Assembly: GCA_040261275.1 (NCBI GenBank)
Contig: JBDQOI010000006.1
Coordinates: 27,841 to 91,840, forward strand
Origin: UBA8752 sp040261275
GTDB taxonomy: Bacteria > Bacteroidota > Bacteroidia > Flavobacteriales_D > Sanyastnellaceae
Length of the DNA stretch: 64,000 bases
Reading direction: 5' to 3'
In this document: positions 1 to 8,798 of the stretch, piece by piece
How the letters are laid out: the number at the start of each line of letters is the position of its first letter
How positions within the stretch are numbered: position 1 is the stretch's first letter
Program-made: the position numbers and the translations under genes
The notes under the pieces: generated by a model
Database searches by the model: none
What the model saw: only the letters and a program-made list of their open reading frames with translations
Told to the model about the DNA's origin: nothing

Positions 1-3000
1 ACTCGGTCGCACCAGGCTGTCCAACAAGACGACTACAGCGGGCGGCGACGCCACTTCCACGAGAAGGACTGCCGGACAACCCAAGGAATCGATGGCCGTC
101 ACCTCGTAAATCCCAGAGCCCAGACCTGAAATGGTCTCGCCCGAGGGCATGGCGCCGAAGGGGCCCGTAAAGGTGAAGTCGACCGAACCCGATGCGTTTT
201 CGGTGGACAGCGAAATCACCCCATCCTCCGCGTTGGCACACGAAGCAGAATCCACCTCTGCGAGCAGCACAAAATCACTGGCGGGAAGTATGACCAACGT
301 ATCCGCATGGAGGCATCCCGCACTGTCCGTTACGGTCAAGGGATAACTTCCGGGGATGAGAAATGGCAGGTCCGTGGTGTCAGCAGCGCCCTGGACCACG
401 ATGTCATATGGCGGCACTCCTCCAAAGGGCTCCAAAAGGGCAGAACCCACCAATGCCCCACCGCAGAGGGGTTGTGTCAACTCCTGAAGTAGGCCTGGAC
501 CCTCGGACAGCGCCTCGATGGAAATGAGGGTGTCTGCCGTGCAGCCCGCATCATCCAGCAGGGACCATGTGTAGGTTCCCTCGGGCAATTCCGATGCACT
601 GAAGCCTTCGCCCATCAAGGTGTCACCATCTACTGTCAGACCTGTCCACCCCATCGTCAGGGGCGCCACTCCTCCACCGGGGCTGCTGGTGATGCTGCCT
701 AGAGTACCCGCGCAATTGGGCGCGTCGAGGACAGCGGAAAACACCAGGGGCTCGGGCAAATCAACCTGGACCTGCCCTCCTGCCTCACAGCCCTCTCCCA
801 ATTCAGCGGTCCAACCATAGGGCCCGGAAGCCAAGGCGCCCCAAGTCCAAGTGCCCACCGTATCAGAAAGATCAGAGGCGTCCGCCGGGAGGCCGCCCAA
901 GAGAACCGTGGCATCGGCTGCATTGCCTGTCACCGTGATCACAACAGTCCCGAGCGCCATGCCGTCTTCGCATTCCGTGGTCACCACCGCAGCCTCTGCT
1001 TCCAGGCCCCCTCCACTGGGCACCACTGCGGCCCCATCCATCGTACACCCGTTGGAATCCGTGGCGGACCAACTGTAGGAGCCCGCCTCCAGGCCGCTCC
1101 AAATGGGCGTTGTCGGCCCACCATCCCATTGAACTTCAATCGTCCCCGTACCTCCGGAAATCGCGGCCTCCACCGCGCCATCCGCGGTTCCAGAGCAGGA
1201 CTCCGGCCAAGTCTCCACCGACGCCTGCAGGGCTGTGGGCTCAAAAACCACAACGGTGCTGTCCACCGAACATCCACGGGAATCCAATGCGCCGACCACA
1301 TAAGTTCCGGAAGGGATGTCCACTACGGGGGCGGGAAGCGTTCCCTGCGCACCCACCGCGCCCAGCGCCAACGGTGCCGCTCCTCCCGAAGCAGAAAGTT
1401 CAATGGCGCCGTCATTGGCCCCCGCGCAGGAAATGTCCTGAACCACCACTTCCAACTCCAAAGCCGGCAAGGCGAACACTTCCAGTGTGGTATCCCGCAT
1501 GCACCCCGCAGCATCTTCAATCGTCACCTGATACACTCCCGGGTCCAAATCGACCTGATCAAGACTGCTCCATTCGACATTCCCATCCGCGGATTCCGCC
1601 TGAACATTCAAGGGCTCCAGCCCGCCATCGAGGACAATGCTGATGGTTCCCGGAGCATCGCTGCAAGCGAAATCCTGCACGTCCACCGTCCAGCCGAAGA
1701 GGCTGATGCCCTCCATTTCTACGGTGGTATCCACTGCACACGTTCCGTCATCCACGGTCAAGGTGAAGACCCCTGCCTCCACCCCTTCCCATAGGGCTGT
1801 GGCGTCATCAGAGAACGCAGGAGAACCGAGTTCGGGGGAGGAAAACTGGAGGCCCCCCGGCGCTCCGCCCGATGCGACCAAACCAAGGGTGCCCTCAAGC
1901 GCACAACCGAAAGGCACAACTTCAGCCACCACCTGAAGAGGCGCGTTGACCGTGAACGTGGAATCGACGAAGCACCCCCTCTGGTCGGTGACATTCAACG
2001 CGTATGCGCCCGGTCCAAGTTGGGACCATTCTTCTGGCGAAACATCACCCCCGGGGCCGGACAATGCGGAGGACAAAGGTCCCTCGCCTCCTGAGGCCGT
2101 TGCTTCCAAGGCAGCCATCCCCTCGTTGCAATCCACCACCAGCTCCATTTCCAATACCAGGGGGGGCAAGGCTGAGACTTCGATGGTACCCGTGGAAGAG
2201 CACCCATTGCCATCGGTCAAAGTCACGAACAATGTGCCCGTTCCAAGGCCCGAAGCGGTGTCCGCCTCGGAAAGCACAGCTCCGCCCTCGTCCTCCCATT
2301 GGAAGGCATAGGGCTCGACGCCACCGGCTGCCATCGCTGAGGCCGTGCCATCACTTCCCGTGCACCCCACCGGCTGCATTTCCAAGGCCAGACTCAAGGG
2401 CTCAGGAGCGGCCAATTGCACTTCTGCCGTCACCTGACAGCCTTGGGAATCCGTCACCTCCAGGGCATAACTCCCAGGGTCAAGACCGCCGATTCCGGAT
2501 GACAGCGTGGGCGCAACGCCGCCCGTCCAGAGATAAGTGTAGTCAGGGGTTCCACCGGTTGCCAATCCCTGCAGTGCGCCATCGGAAACATCCGTGCAGG
2601 TTGGAGGAGTCTCGCTGATGTCGACCTGCAAGGAATCCGGTGCGGAAAGAGAAATCAAGGTGTCGAGCAGACATCCTTGTGTGTCCAGTATGCCCAGGCC
2701 GTAGAGTCCCGCTGATAGCCCCGCGGCTTGCAGGCCAACGGCGACAACCTCGCCTGTGGAAGCGTCCACCCAGGCCGCGTTGTACGGGGCCAATCCACCG
2801 GTTGGGATGGCCTCAAAAGCACCCGATTCGGACAAGGGTCCTTGGGCGCACAAGGGGTCTTCTGTTGAGATGCTGACCGATATGGGGAGAGGGTCCTCCA
2901 ATTGCGCTTCGCCCTCTGCTGAGCAGCCATTAGCATCCACTGTCACGTAAGCGTATGTCCCAGCAGGCACGCTGGAAAGGAAGGTTGTCTCCAACTCCTC

Positions 3001-4101
3001 ACCATCGGCCAAAGTCCATGTTGTCGTGTATTCGGGTGTTCCTCCGAACGCAACCGTTCCCACGACTCCGTCGGCAAGCCCAGGACACCCGGGCGGATCC
3101 AGAAAAGCTTCTACGATCAGGGGGTCGGGGGACACGACTTCGGCGGAACCCGCTCCCACACAACCGTCCGCTGCGGTCACCAACACCTCGTAAAGACCGG
3201 GAGACAGGCCGTCCAAGCTGTCCAAGTCAGCGCCGTTCGCGGCAAAACCAGCCGGCCCCGTCCAAGCAAATTCTACTGCCCCACCAAAACTGGCCGAAAC
3301 CTGACCGTCCTCTGCGCCCGAACAACTGATGCCCAGGACCGCCATGTCCACGTCTACGGGCTCCGGCGCGTCGAGGAAGACCGCTTGTGATTGGGCGCAT
3401 CCGCCCGTATCGGTCGCTGTGACCAAGTAGCCCCCCGAAGTCAGGCCCGAAATGTCGGCCGCATTGCCCACCACATTGCCCACGGCATCGATCCATTCAA
3501 ACGTAAAATCACCGCCGAGACCCCCTGTCGCAACGGCGGAGGCCTCACCGTCGGAGAACCCGAAACAACTCGGGGGCGTTGGAAACGTGAGCACCTCCAA
3601 GGGGGGGATTTCCACCATGATGATGTCTTGGTCCGAGCAGCCGTTACCGTCTATTGCCGATACGAGCACCACCTGTTCGCAGACATTGGACCCGAACGGA
3701 CCGGTCTCCGCCGCATCGTGCGACCACGAATACGTAATGTCTCCCTGACCAAAGTTGGGAACGACCTCAATGACCCCGGAACAAGGGTCATCACAGGTGG
3801 GCATCTGGATGACTGATGCGGAAATGAAAAAGGTAAAGGGCTCATTCAATGTGACCCCCAAAGCGCCACAGCCAGGAATGAAGACGAGGTAACTGCCGGG
3901 CCCCAAGTTGGACTGCACTGCGCCGAACAATGTGTCGCTGTCCTGGAGCCAATACACATCTGCCGCATCCACACCATCGGGGATGTCCACTGACAACACT
4001 CCATCGTCCGAGCCGCTGCAGGTAATCGGCTGAAGAACGTCGACTTCCGAAGGACATTGCGCCCCTGCAAAAGAGGTCGCAAGCAGCAGAAAAAAGGCCA
4101 T
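1..4101 (-). CDS. Giant SprB-repeat surface adhesin (T9SS cargo), 3' end beyond window
   Basis: An uninterrupted reading frame runs on the minus strand from ATG 4101 off the left edge, giving 1367 codons in the window with no stop. It opens with a short signal peptide (MAFFLLLATSFAGAQ); GTG 4107 is an alternative start. The rest is about 17 repeats of roughly 70-85 residues. Each has a core like C-x-G-x-x-D-G-x(6)-GG-x-x-Y-x-x-W followed by LxPGxYxxxVTDxxGC, the pattern of SprB repeats in Bacteroidota gliding adhesins. Such proteins are exported by T9SS through a C-terminal sorting domain, which would lie outside the window. The PorP/SprF gene and a CHU_C protein immediately upstream fit the sprB-sprF style of pairing. 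Role in gliding or surface adhesion is inferred from family and context; no catalytic domain is visible. Confidence 0.85.
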   Translation of the reverse strand, partial: MAFFLLLATSFAGAQCPSEVDVLQPITCSGSDDGVLSVDIPDGVDAADVYWLQDSDTLFGAVQSNLGPGSYLVFIPGCGALGVTLNEPFTFFISASVIQMPTCDDPCSGVIEVVPNFGQGDITYSWSHDAAETGPFGSNVCEQVVLVSAIDGNGCSDQDIIMVEIPPLEVLTFPTPPSCFGFSDGEASAVATGGLGGDFTFEWIDAVGNVVGNAADISGLTSGGYLVTATDTGGCAQSQAVFLDAPEPVDVDMAVLGISCSGAEDGQVSASFGGAVEFAWTGPAGFAANGADLDSLDGLSPGLYEVLVTAADGCVGAGSAEVVSPDPLIVEAFLDPPGCPGLADGVVGTVAFGGTPEYTTTWTLADGEELETTFLSSVPAGTYAYVTVDANGCSAEGEAQLEDPLPISVSISTEDPLCAQGPLSESGAFEAIPTGGLAPYNAAWVDASTGEVVAVGLQAAGLSAGLYGLGILDTQGCLLDTLISLSAPDSLQVDISETPPTCTDVSDGALQGLATGGTPDYTYLWTGGVAPTLSSGIGGLDPGSYALEVTDSQGCQVTAEVQLAAPEPLSLALEMQPVGCTGSDGTASAMAAGGVEPYAFQWEDEGGAVLSEADTASGLGTGTLFVTLTDGNGCSSTGTIEVSALPPLVLEMELVVDCNEGMAALEATASGGEGPLSSALSGPGGDVSPEEWSQLGPGAYALNVTDQRGCFVDSTFTVNAPLQVVAEVVPFGCALEGTLGLVASGGAPGGLQFSSPELGSPAFSDDATALWEGVEAGVFTLTVDDGTCAVDTTVEMEGISLFGWTVDVQDFACSDAPGTISIVLDGGLEPLNVQAESADGNVEWSSLDQVDLDPGVYQVTIEDAAGCMRDTTLEVFALPALELEVVVQDISCAGANDGAIELSASGGAAPLALGAVGAQGTLPAPVVDIPSGTYVVGALDSRGCSVDSTVVVFEPTALQASVETWPESCSGTADGAVEAAISGGTGTIEVQWDGGPTTPIWSGLEAGSYSWSATDSNGCTMDGAAVVPSGGGLEAEAAVVTTECEDGMALGTVVITVTGNAADATVLLGGLPADASDLSDTVGTWTWGALASGPYGWTAELGEGCEAGGQVQVDLPEPLVFSAVLDAPNCAGTLGSITSSPGGGVAPLTMGWTGLTVDGDTLMGEGFSASELPEGTYTWSLLDDAGCTADTLISIEALSEGPGLLQELTQPLCGGALVGSALLEPFGGVPPYDIVVQGAADTTDLPFLIPGSYPLTVTDSAGCLHADTLVILPASDFVLLAEVDSASCANAEDGVISLSTENASGSVDFTFTGPFGAMPSGETISGLGSGIYEVTAIDSLGCPAVLLVEVASPPAVVVLLDSLVRPS

Positions 4102-4228
4102 CAGCACCCGCGCATGGTCGACCGGATAGCCCCCCTTTTCAGGTGAAAATTCCAATCGATATGCTTCACGGCGTTCCGTCATCAGCCCTGTTCGTCTACG
4201 GCATCATCGTGCCAAGGTTTCCTTTTGC

Positions 4229-5179
4229 TCATTGGAATGCTGCACAGGGAACATGGCCTGATTTTATGGGACAAGCCAAAAGCCCGAGGATGATCTCGTG
4301 GGTATTCGAAGCGGCTTGGCTCAAGGGGCCCACGTTCCAATCATAAGCGTAGCCAATGGTGATGTTCTCCATCACATTGATGGTGAACAAGGCCGATAGG
4401 GCGGTCTCGTTGCGATAGCCCAAACCCATGCGGACCACCTCATCGTAATCGAACATCGCCTGAACATCCACGGCCACAGGCGCGCCTGCAGAAAACCGGA
4501 TGGAGCCTGCCGGATGAAAGCTCCACGGCCCTTCCAGCCGGATCATCGAGCCCCCGTTGAAACTCACATGTCTTCGAAAACGGGTATCCAGCCCCCACTG
4601 GTCCACTGCGGGTTCAATCAGATTCTGAATGGAAAAACCCCAAAAAGTGTACTTGTTGTAGGTCCAAAGGCCGAAGTCCGCCGTTGGCGCCAACAGCTGG
4701 TTGGCACTGGATGTTACGGCGGGATCATTGCCCGCCTGGAAGTCCGGAAGGACGATCTCGCCCAAGGACAACCGATACTGCATGAAGCCTATGGCTGCGC
4801 CTGCTGCCAAGCGCCAACCCTGGGCCAATTTCAGGTGATAAGCATAAGCCAAGTCCAACTGGGTGAACCCGTAGGGCCCGGCTGAATCGTCCGTCACCCT
4901 GCCGCCAAAACCGTGTATGCCACCCCCTGCCGACCTGCCCAATTCCCCTTGAAGGTTGGCAAAGGCCGTGGTGGGTGCTCCATCAAACCCCGCCCATTGC
5001 TGTCTAAATCCCGCCTTGAGCTCCAAACAGTCCGTGAACCCCGCAAACGCAGGGTTTTCCTGAAAATAATTGAACTGCCAATTCGTTCGCAATGGAACCT
5101 GCTGTGCTGAAACAATGCCCGTATAGCCCAAGAAGGTGAGCAGAGACAGCGCGAGGAAAGTGTGAAAAGTCGGCTTCAT
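4229..5179 (-). CDS. PorP/SprF family outer-membrane protein
   Basis: The 316-residue product has a signal peptide ending near VSAQQ, followed by the family's typical opening (NWQFNYFQENPAFAG) and alternating beta-strand segments of an outer-membrane barrel. PorP/SprF proteins work with T9SS and usually serve a neighbouring cargo protein, keeping it at or anchoring it to the cell surface. The start overlaps the stop of the upstream CHU_C gene by 4 bp (ATGA), so the two are translationally coupled. The giant SprB-repeat gene follows after about 127 bp. Length is normal for the family (about 300-340). Partner identity (the upstream protein, the downstream adhesin, or both) is inference from order alone. 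Confidence 0.88.
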   Translation of the reverse strand: MKPTFHTFLALSLLTFLGYTGIVSAQQVPLRTNWQFNYFQENPAFAGFTDCLELKAGFRQQWAGFDGAPTTAFANLQGELGRSAGGGIHGFGGRVTDDSAGPYGFTQLDLAYAYHLKLAQGWRLAAGAAIGFMQYRLSLGEIVLPDFQAGNDPAVTSSANQLLAPTADFGLWTYNKYTFWGFSIQNLIEPAVDQWGLDTRFRRHVSFNGGSMIRLEGPWSFHPAGSIRFSAGAPVAVDVQAMFDYDEVVRMGLGYRNETALSALFTINVMENITIGYAYDWNVGPLSQAASNTHEIILGLLACPIKSGHVPCAAFQ

Positions 5180-6168
5180 CGGATGATGGCCACGTGGCCG
5201 GTTTCGGGCGGAATGGGCAACGTCTCATCGTTCAACTCGATGACGTAGTAGTAGGTGCCGGGGGTCAGGGGTTTACCCGACCGGCCGTTTCCATCCCAGG
5301 GTTGGGCATAACCCAGTGAACGATGGACCAACTGTCCCCAACGGTTGAACACTTCCACTTTGGCGCCGGGAAAAGCGCTGATGCCATCGATTCCCCAGAG
5401 GTCATTAATGCCGTCGTCGTTGGGGGTAAAACTGTTGGGGATGCCAATGGGCGATCCCACGGTTACGGTCACTGAACTGCTCACTTGACAATCACCAATG
5501 ACCCCATCAACCTGATAGGTGATGGTTTCGGCGGGGGTCACGGTGGTTACCGCCTGATCCGGATCTGAGAGGTAAAACTCAGGCGTCCATGTGTAGCCAT
5601 AAACGGGATCGCCACCGGTCACCTCCAGCTGTTCGGATGCACCGGGGATGACATTGTAGTTGCAGCAGGCGTCCATGGTCACCCCGGCGCCCTCGAGCTC
5701 CACGTACATGGCGCACAGCGTATCGGACGGGTTGTGTTCGGTACCGATGAGCAGGAAATACTCCGCGTCGTGCGTCAGGGTGGAGGTCTCCCAAATCAAA
5801 TCGTCCACACCGGAAATACAGGTCCCCATGGGGGTCAGTACACTTTCATCGCAGGGTTCACCGGCCGCGGAGACCACCATGGCAGCAAGGGTGTCGGGGC
5901 CCGCCACTCCCGAACAGTTTACCTGGGTGATGCGGATCCGAGCATTTCCGGGATTCTCGAAGTTGTGGTTGGACCGAAATTTCAAAACGGCGACATAATC
6001 GGCGTCGATGCACTCGAAATTCACGAATGCGGGTTCGGTGATGAAAACCGAAATGGGCTCCTCCGGACAAAGGTTCAGAGGGTTGTCGCACGACTGGGCC
6101 GCCACAGGGGCTGTGGCCAAGGCGAAGGACATGAGGATGAGGGAAATCCCGTTCTTGTTTGCTTGCAT
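5176..6168 (-). CDS. Secreted protein with CHU_C (gliding-type) T9SS sorting domain
   Basis: A 330-residue exported protein. ATG 6168 is preferred over the upstream in-frame ATG 6222 because it directly precedes a normal signal peptide (MQANKNGISLILMSFA...VAAQ). The middle resembles extracellular Ig/PKD-like surface domains, including a Cys-rich part (DACCNYNVIPG) and a TWTPEFYLSDP segment. The last 85 or so residues carry the gliding-motility-associated C-terminal signature: NSFTPNDDGINDLW, then VEVFNRWGQLV and GTYYYVIEL. This is the type B sorting domain that directs export by T9SS. It is the first gene of the CHU_C, PorP/SprF, SprB-repeat run. The N-terminal function is not recognised. Confidence 0.87.
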   Translation of the reverse strand: MQANKNGISLILMSFALATAPVAAQSCDNPLNLCPEEPISVFITEPAFVNFECIDADYVAVLKFRSNHNFENPGNARIRITQVNCSGVAGPDTLAAMVVSAAGEPCDESVLTPMGTCISGVDDLIWETSTLTHDAEYFLLIGTEHNPSDTLCAMYVELEGAGVTMDACCNYNVIPGASEQLEVTGGDPVYGYTWTPEFYLSDPDQAVTTVTPAETITYQVDGVIGDCQVSSSVTVTVGSPIGIPNSFTPNDDGINDLWGIDGISAFPGAKVEVFNRWGQLVHRSLGYAQPWDGNGRSGKPLTPGTYYYVIELNDETLPIPPETGHVAIIR

Positions 6169-6180
6169 GACTGCGGATAT

Positions 6181-6188
6181 CGAAGGTA
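6181..6188 (-). promoter_or_regulatory. Possible -7 box (TACCTTCG) for the CHU_C/PorP operon
   Basis: Read on the minus strand this is TACCTTCG, one base from the Bacteroidota -7 consensus TAnnTTTG, placed 12 bp before ATG 6168. No TTG -33 element is seen at the usual distance, so this is a weak call supported mainly by recurrence of the same form elsewhere in the window. Confidence 0.35.
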
Positions 6189-6271
6189 ACGGCGTCAGAG
6201 GGCCCTGCTGACTGCCGGACATCTATTATCCACAACGGAAGGTGATTAAGGGACGTTGCCCGGGGGTGGCG

Positions 6272-6736
6272 TCAATCCGCCATGGAAATCAGCACGGCTT
6301 CCTTCTCCACCGCGGCGCCGGTCGTCACGCCAATGGAAGAAACGACACCGGATGTGCCCGCCCGAAGAACGTTCTCCATCTTCATCGCTTCCAAAACGAG
6401 CATGGCCTCCCCTTCTTCTACGGCCTGACCCTCCTGTACCAGGATCTCGAGGACCTTGCCCGGCATGGGCGCCCGCAATTCCATGGACTGTGCCCCTTCG
6501 CCCTCTTCTATGCCCATGCGTTCCATCAGGATTTCCCTGAGGTTCCGGGCCTGCCACCGGTCTGCGATGCCGTCCACCCTGACGTCCCATTTTCCGCCTT
6601 CGAGGGGCTGTACCGATACGCGATGGTTCCGGTTTCCCGCGCGCACCCACCAACGCCCGCGCTCATCGCGGTGCAACCTCGCTTGATGATGAGGTGCGGG
6701 GGTTTCCTGCCCTTGGATGTCCTGATATTGGGCCAT
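6272..6736 (-). CDS. Biotin carboxyl-carrier-like protein (biotin/lipoyl domain)
   Basis: A 154-residue protein whose last 70 residues form a biotinyl domain: MPGKVLEILVQEG, then the biotin attachment motif EAMKM (Lys at about 119), then VLRAGTSGVVSSIGV and AAVEKEAVLI. The N-terminal half is a basic Bacteroidota-type extension with no catalytic domain. It is the expected carrier subunit of an acyl-CoA carboxylase (acetyl- or propionyl-CoA type); the carboxylase subunits are not in the window. ATG 6736 was chosen because the longer open frame upstream is antisense to hemW. The gene is divergent from hemW with only 39 bp between the starts. Confidence 0.82.
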   Translation of the reverse strand: MAQYQDIQGQETPAPHHQARLHRDERGRWWVRAGNRNHRVSVQPLEGGKWDVRVDGIADRWQARNLREILMERMGIEEGEGAQSMELRAPMPGKVLEILVQEGQAVEEGEAMLVLEAMKMENVLRAGTSGVVSSIGVTTGAAVEKEAVLISMAD

Positions 6737-6775
6737 GGTGCAATTTACCTCGGTCTGCGCCCGAAATTGCGCCAC

Positions 6776-7891
6776 ATGGCCGGTTTGTATGTGCACGTTC
6801 CCTTTTGCGCCCAGGCTTGCTCCTATTGCGACTTTCACTTCACCACCAAGCTGTCCGACCGGGATGCCATGGTGAATGCCTTGGTCTCGGAGCTGGAGTC
6901 CATGCTTCCCGAATGGCAGGACCAGACTTTTCACACCCTCTATTTCGGAGGGGGTACACCCAGTGTGCTGGGGCCTGAAGCGATTCAAAAGGTGGCACAA
7001 GCCGCCTTCAGGGGAGCAAACTGGGCGCTGGAAGAATGGTCTTTGGAGGCCAACCCTGAAGACCTGAGCCGAAGCGTGTTGGAGCAATACCGGGAGATGG
7101 GAGTCCACCGCCTCAGTATCGGGGTGCAGAGTTTTGACCCCGAGGTGCTTGTGTGGATGAATCGAATCCACGGGGTGGGCCGCGCAGAAAGTGCGATTTC
7201 AGATGCGGCACAGTGCGGATTCGAGCACCTTTCCGTGGACCTCATGTACGGGCTGCCCCTGGGTTTTGAGGGCCGCTGGGACCGCGACATAGAAAGGGCA
7301 TGTGCCCTCCCCGTGGACCATTTGAGCTGCTATATCCTCACGGCAGAGCCCCGAACGCTCTACGGTCATCAACTGTCCTCAGGAGCGCGGAAAGAGCCCG
7401 AAGAAGAGCAGGTCGTCCGCGAATACTCCACCTTGTGCGACCTCTCGCGAAAGGCGGGGTTCGAGCATTACGAGGTGTCGAATTTTGCCCGCCAGGGGGG
7501 GCGAAGTCGGCACAATTCTGCGTACTGGGACGGCACACCCTACTTGGGAATTGGCCCTGGCGCACACAGCTTCAGAGGACAAACGCGGTGGTGGAACGCG
7601 CGGTCCAATGCGCTCTACCTCAAGCACGCGGCGCAGGAAACCCTCGCAGATCAGCGGGAGTCCGAGCACCTGGATGCCGCATCCCGCTTCAACGAGTCCC
7701 TCATCACGGGACTTCGTCGCACCGAAGGCGTCGACCCGGCGCTTGTTCTCCAGCGCACGGGGCTGGAGCTAAATCAGGGGGTCGCCGAGGCAATAAGCCG
7801 GGGAGATTGCGAATGGATCAATGGCCGGTTGCGCATTCCCGAATCTCGCTGGCCCATGGGAGACTCCATCACCTTGGGGTTGATGCGCTGA
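6776..7891 (+). CDS. hemW: HemW-like radical SAM protein
   Basis: The 371-residue product begins MAGLYVHVPFCAQACSYCDF, with the radical-SAM CxxxCxxC cluster at the very N terminus as in HemW, and continues with the family motifs YFGGGTPS, SIGVQSFDP, DLMYGLP and GIGPGAHSF. HemW is related to oxygen-independent coproporphyrinogen oxidase (HemN) but acts as a heme chaperone in characterised members. It has no HemN N-terminal extension and matches the usual HemW length of about 375. An in-frame extension back to 6242 is rejected because it would run antisense through the biotin-carrier gene. The stop abuts the convergent EamA gene with no gap. Confidence 0.9.
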   Translation: MAGLYVHVPFCAQACSYCDFHFTTKLSDRDAMVNALVSELESMLPEWQDQTFHTLYFGGGTPSVLGPEAIQKVAQAAFRGANWALEEWSLEANPEDLSRSVLEQYREMGVHRLSIGVQSFDPEVLVWMNRIHGVGRAESAISDAAQCGFEHLSVDLMYGLPLGFEGRWDRDIERACALPVDHLSCYILTAEPRTLYGHQLSSGARKEPEEEQVVREYSTLCDLSRKAGFEHYEVSNFARQGGRSRHNSAYWDGTPYLGIGPGAHSFRGQTRWWNARSNALYLKHAAQETLADQRESEHLDAASRFNESLITGLRRTEGVDPALVLQRTGLELNQGVAEAISRGDCEWINGRLRIPESRWPMGDSITLGLMR

Positions 7892-8788
7892 TCAGCTGAC
7901 CGAGACCGCCCCGTTGCGGCTCACATTCCGCCTTCGCTTGAGCCACACATCCAGGAAGACGGTCGAAATCAAGATGGCCGCACCTCCGTAAAATCCGGGG
8001 GGCATGATTTCTTCCTCGCCGAAAATGATGAGCGCCAATACAATGGCGTATACCGGTTCCAGGTTGATGGCCATGGCCACCGTAAACGGGCTCAGAACTT
8101 TCATCACTTCAACCGTAATAGCGAAAGCCAAGGACGTTGCGACCAATCCCAACAAGAGCAGCCAACCCGCATCCGAAGGGCCCGGAAAAGCGCCTTCCCA
8201 TTGTCCGGAAACAGACATCCATAATGCCAATGACATGCACGCTGCCAGAAGTTCAATGCGGGACACAGCGAGCGATGTCACCGACTGGCCCCAAACGCTG
8301 TTCAGGGTGCCGAACAGGGCCGCACAAAAAGCACTGACGAGCGCCAAGAGCATTCCGTAACCGTATTCCACATCGACGCGGTACATCCACACCAACCCAA
8401 AGACGGCCATGAGGCCGAGCAACACTTCGCGAAAATCCAATCGCTTGCGCCGCACCACCGGCTCGATGAAGGCCACGAACATGGGCGCCGTTGCCATTAC
8501 CGCCAAAGCAAGAGAAACTGTGGCGGCCTTAATTGCCCCGAAAAATGTCACCCAATGAATGGCCACCAGGACCCCCGTGCCCATAATTCCCCACCTTTCC
8601 TTTGCGGACATCCTGGGCATCCCTCCCTGTCGCAGCAGCATCCAGAGATACAGTCCTGCCGCCCCGATGAGGGTGCGCCAAAAGACCAGTGGCACGGCGG
8701 AAAGCGTGATCAGCTTTCCGAGCACCCCCGTGAAGCCGAAGACCACTACGGTTGCGTGCAAGGCGATTTGTGCCCGCAGTGGCTTCAT
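7892..8788 (-). CDS. EamA/DMT-family transporter
   Basis: A 298-residue membrane protein with about ten hydrophobic segments arranged as two EamA halves. Typical features are the N-terminal FGFTGVLGKLITLSAVPLVFWR and the second-half ALALIIFGEEEIMPPGFYGGAAILIS. DMT transporters export or import small metabolites such as amino acids or nucleotides; the substrate cannot be read from sequence. It starts 10 bp after the stop of the large T9SS protein on the same strand, so the two are probably cotranscribed, although no functional link is evident. The end meets hemW head-on. Confidence 0.88.
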   Translation of the reverse strand: MKPLRAQIALHATVVVFGFTGVLGKLITLSAVPLVFWRTLIGAAGLYLWMLLRQGGMPRMSAKERWGIMGTGVLVAIHWVTFFGAIKAATVSLALAVMATAPMFVAFIEPVVRRKRLDFREVLLGLMAVFGLVWMYRVDVEYGYGMLLALVSAFCAALFGTLNSVWGQSVTSLAVSRIELLAACMSLALWMSVSGQWEGAFPGPSDAGWLLLLGLVATSLAFAITVEVMKVLSPFTVAMAINLEPVYAIVLALIIFGEEEIMPPGFYGGAAILISTVFLDVWLKRRRNVSRNGAVSVS

Positions 8789-8798
8789 GCGCTTGAGA

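Noticed and set aside
1129..1794. 221-residue open frame on the + strand inside the adhesin gene
   Set aside because: Shadow frame of the SprB repeats; low-complexity Arg/His/Gly-rich product without domains.
6242..6775. In-frame 178-codon extension of hemW
   Set aside because: Runs antisense through the biotin-carrier gene and has no HemW similarity; the radical-SAM Cys motif belongs at the N terminus.
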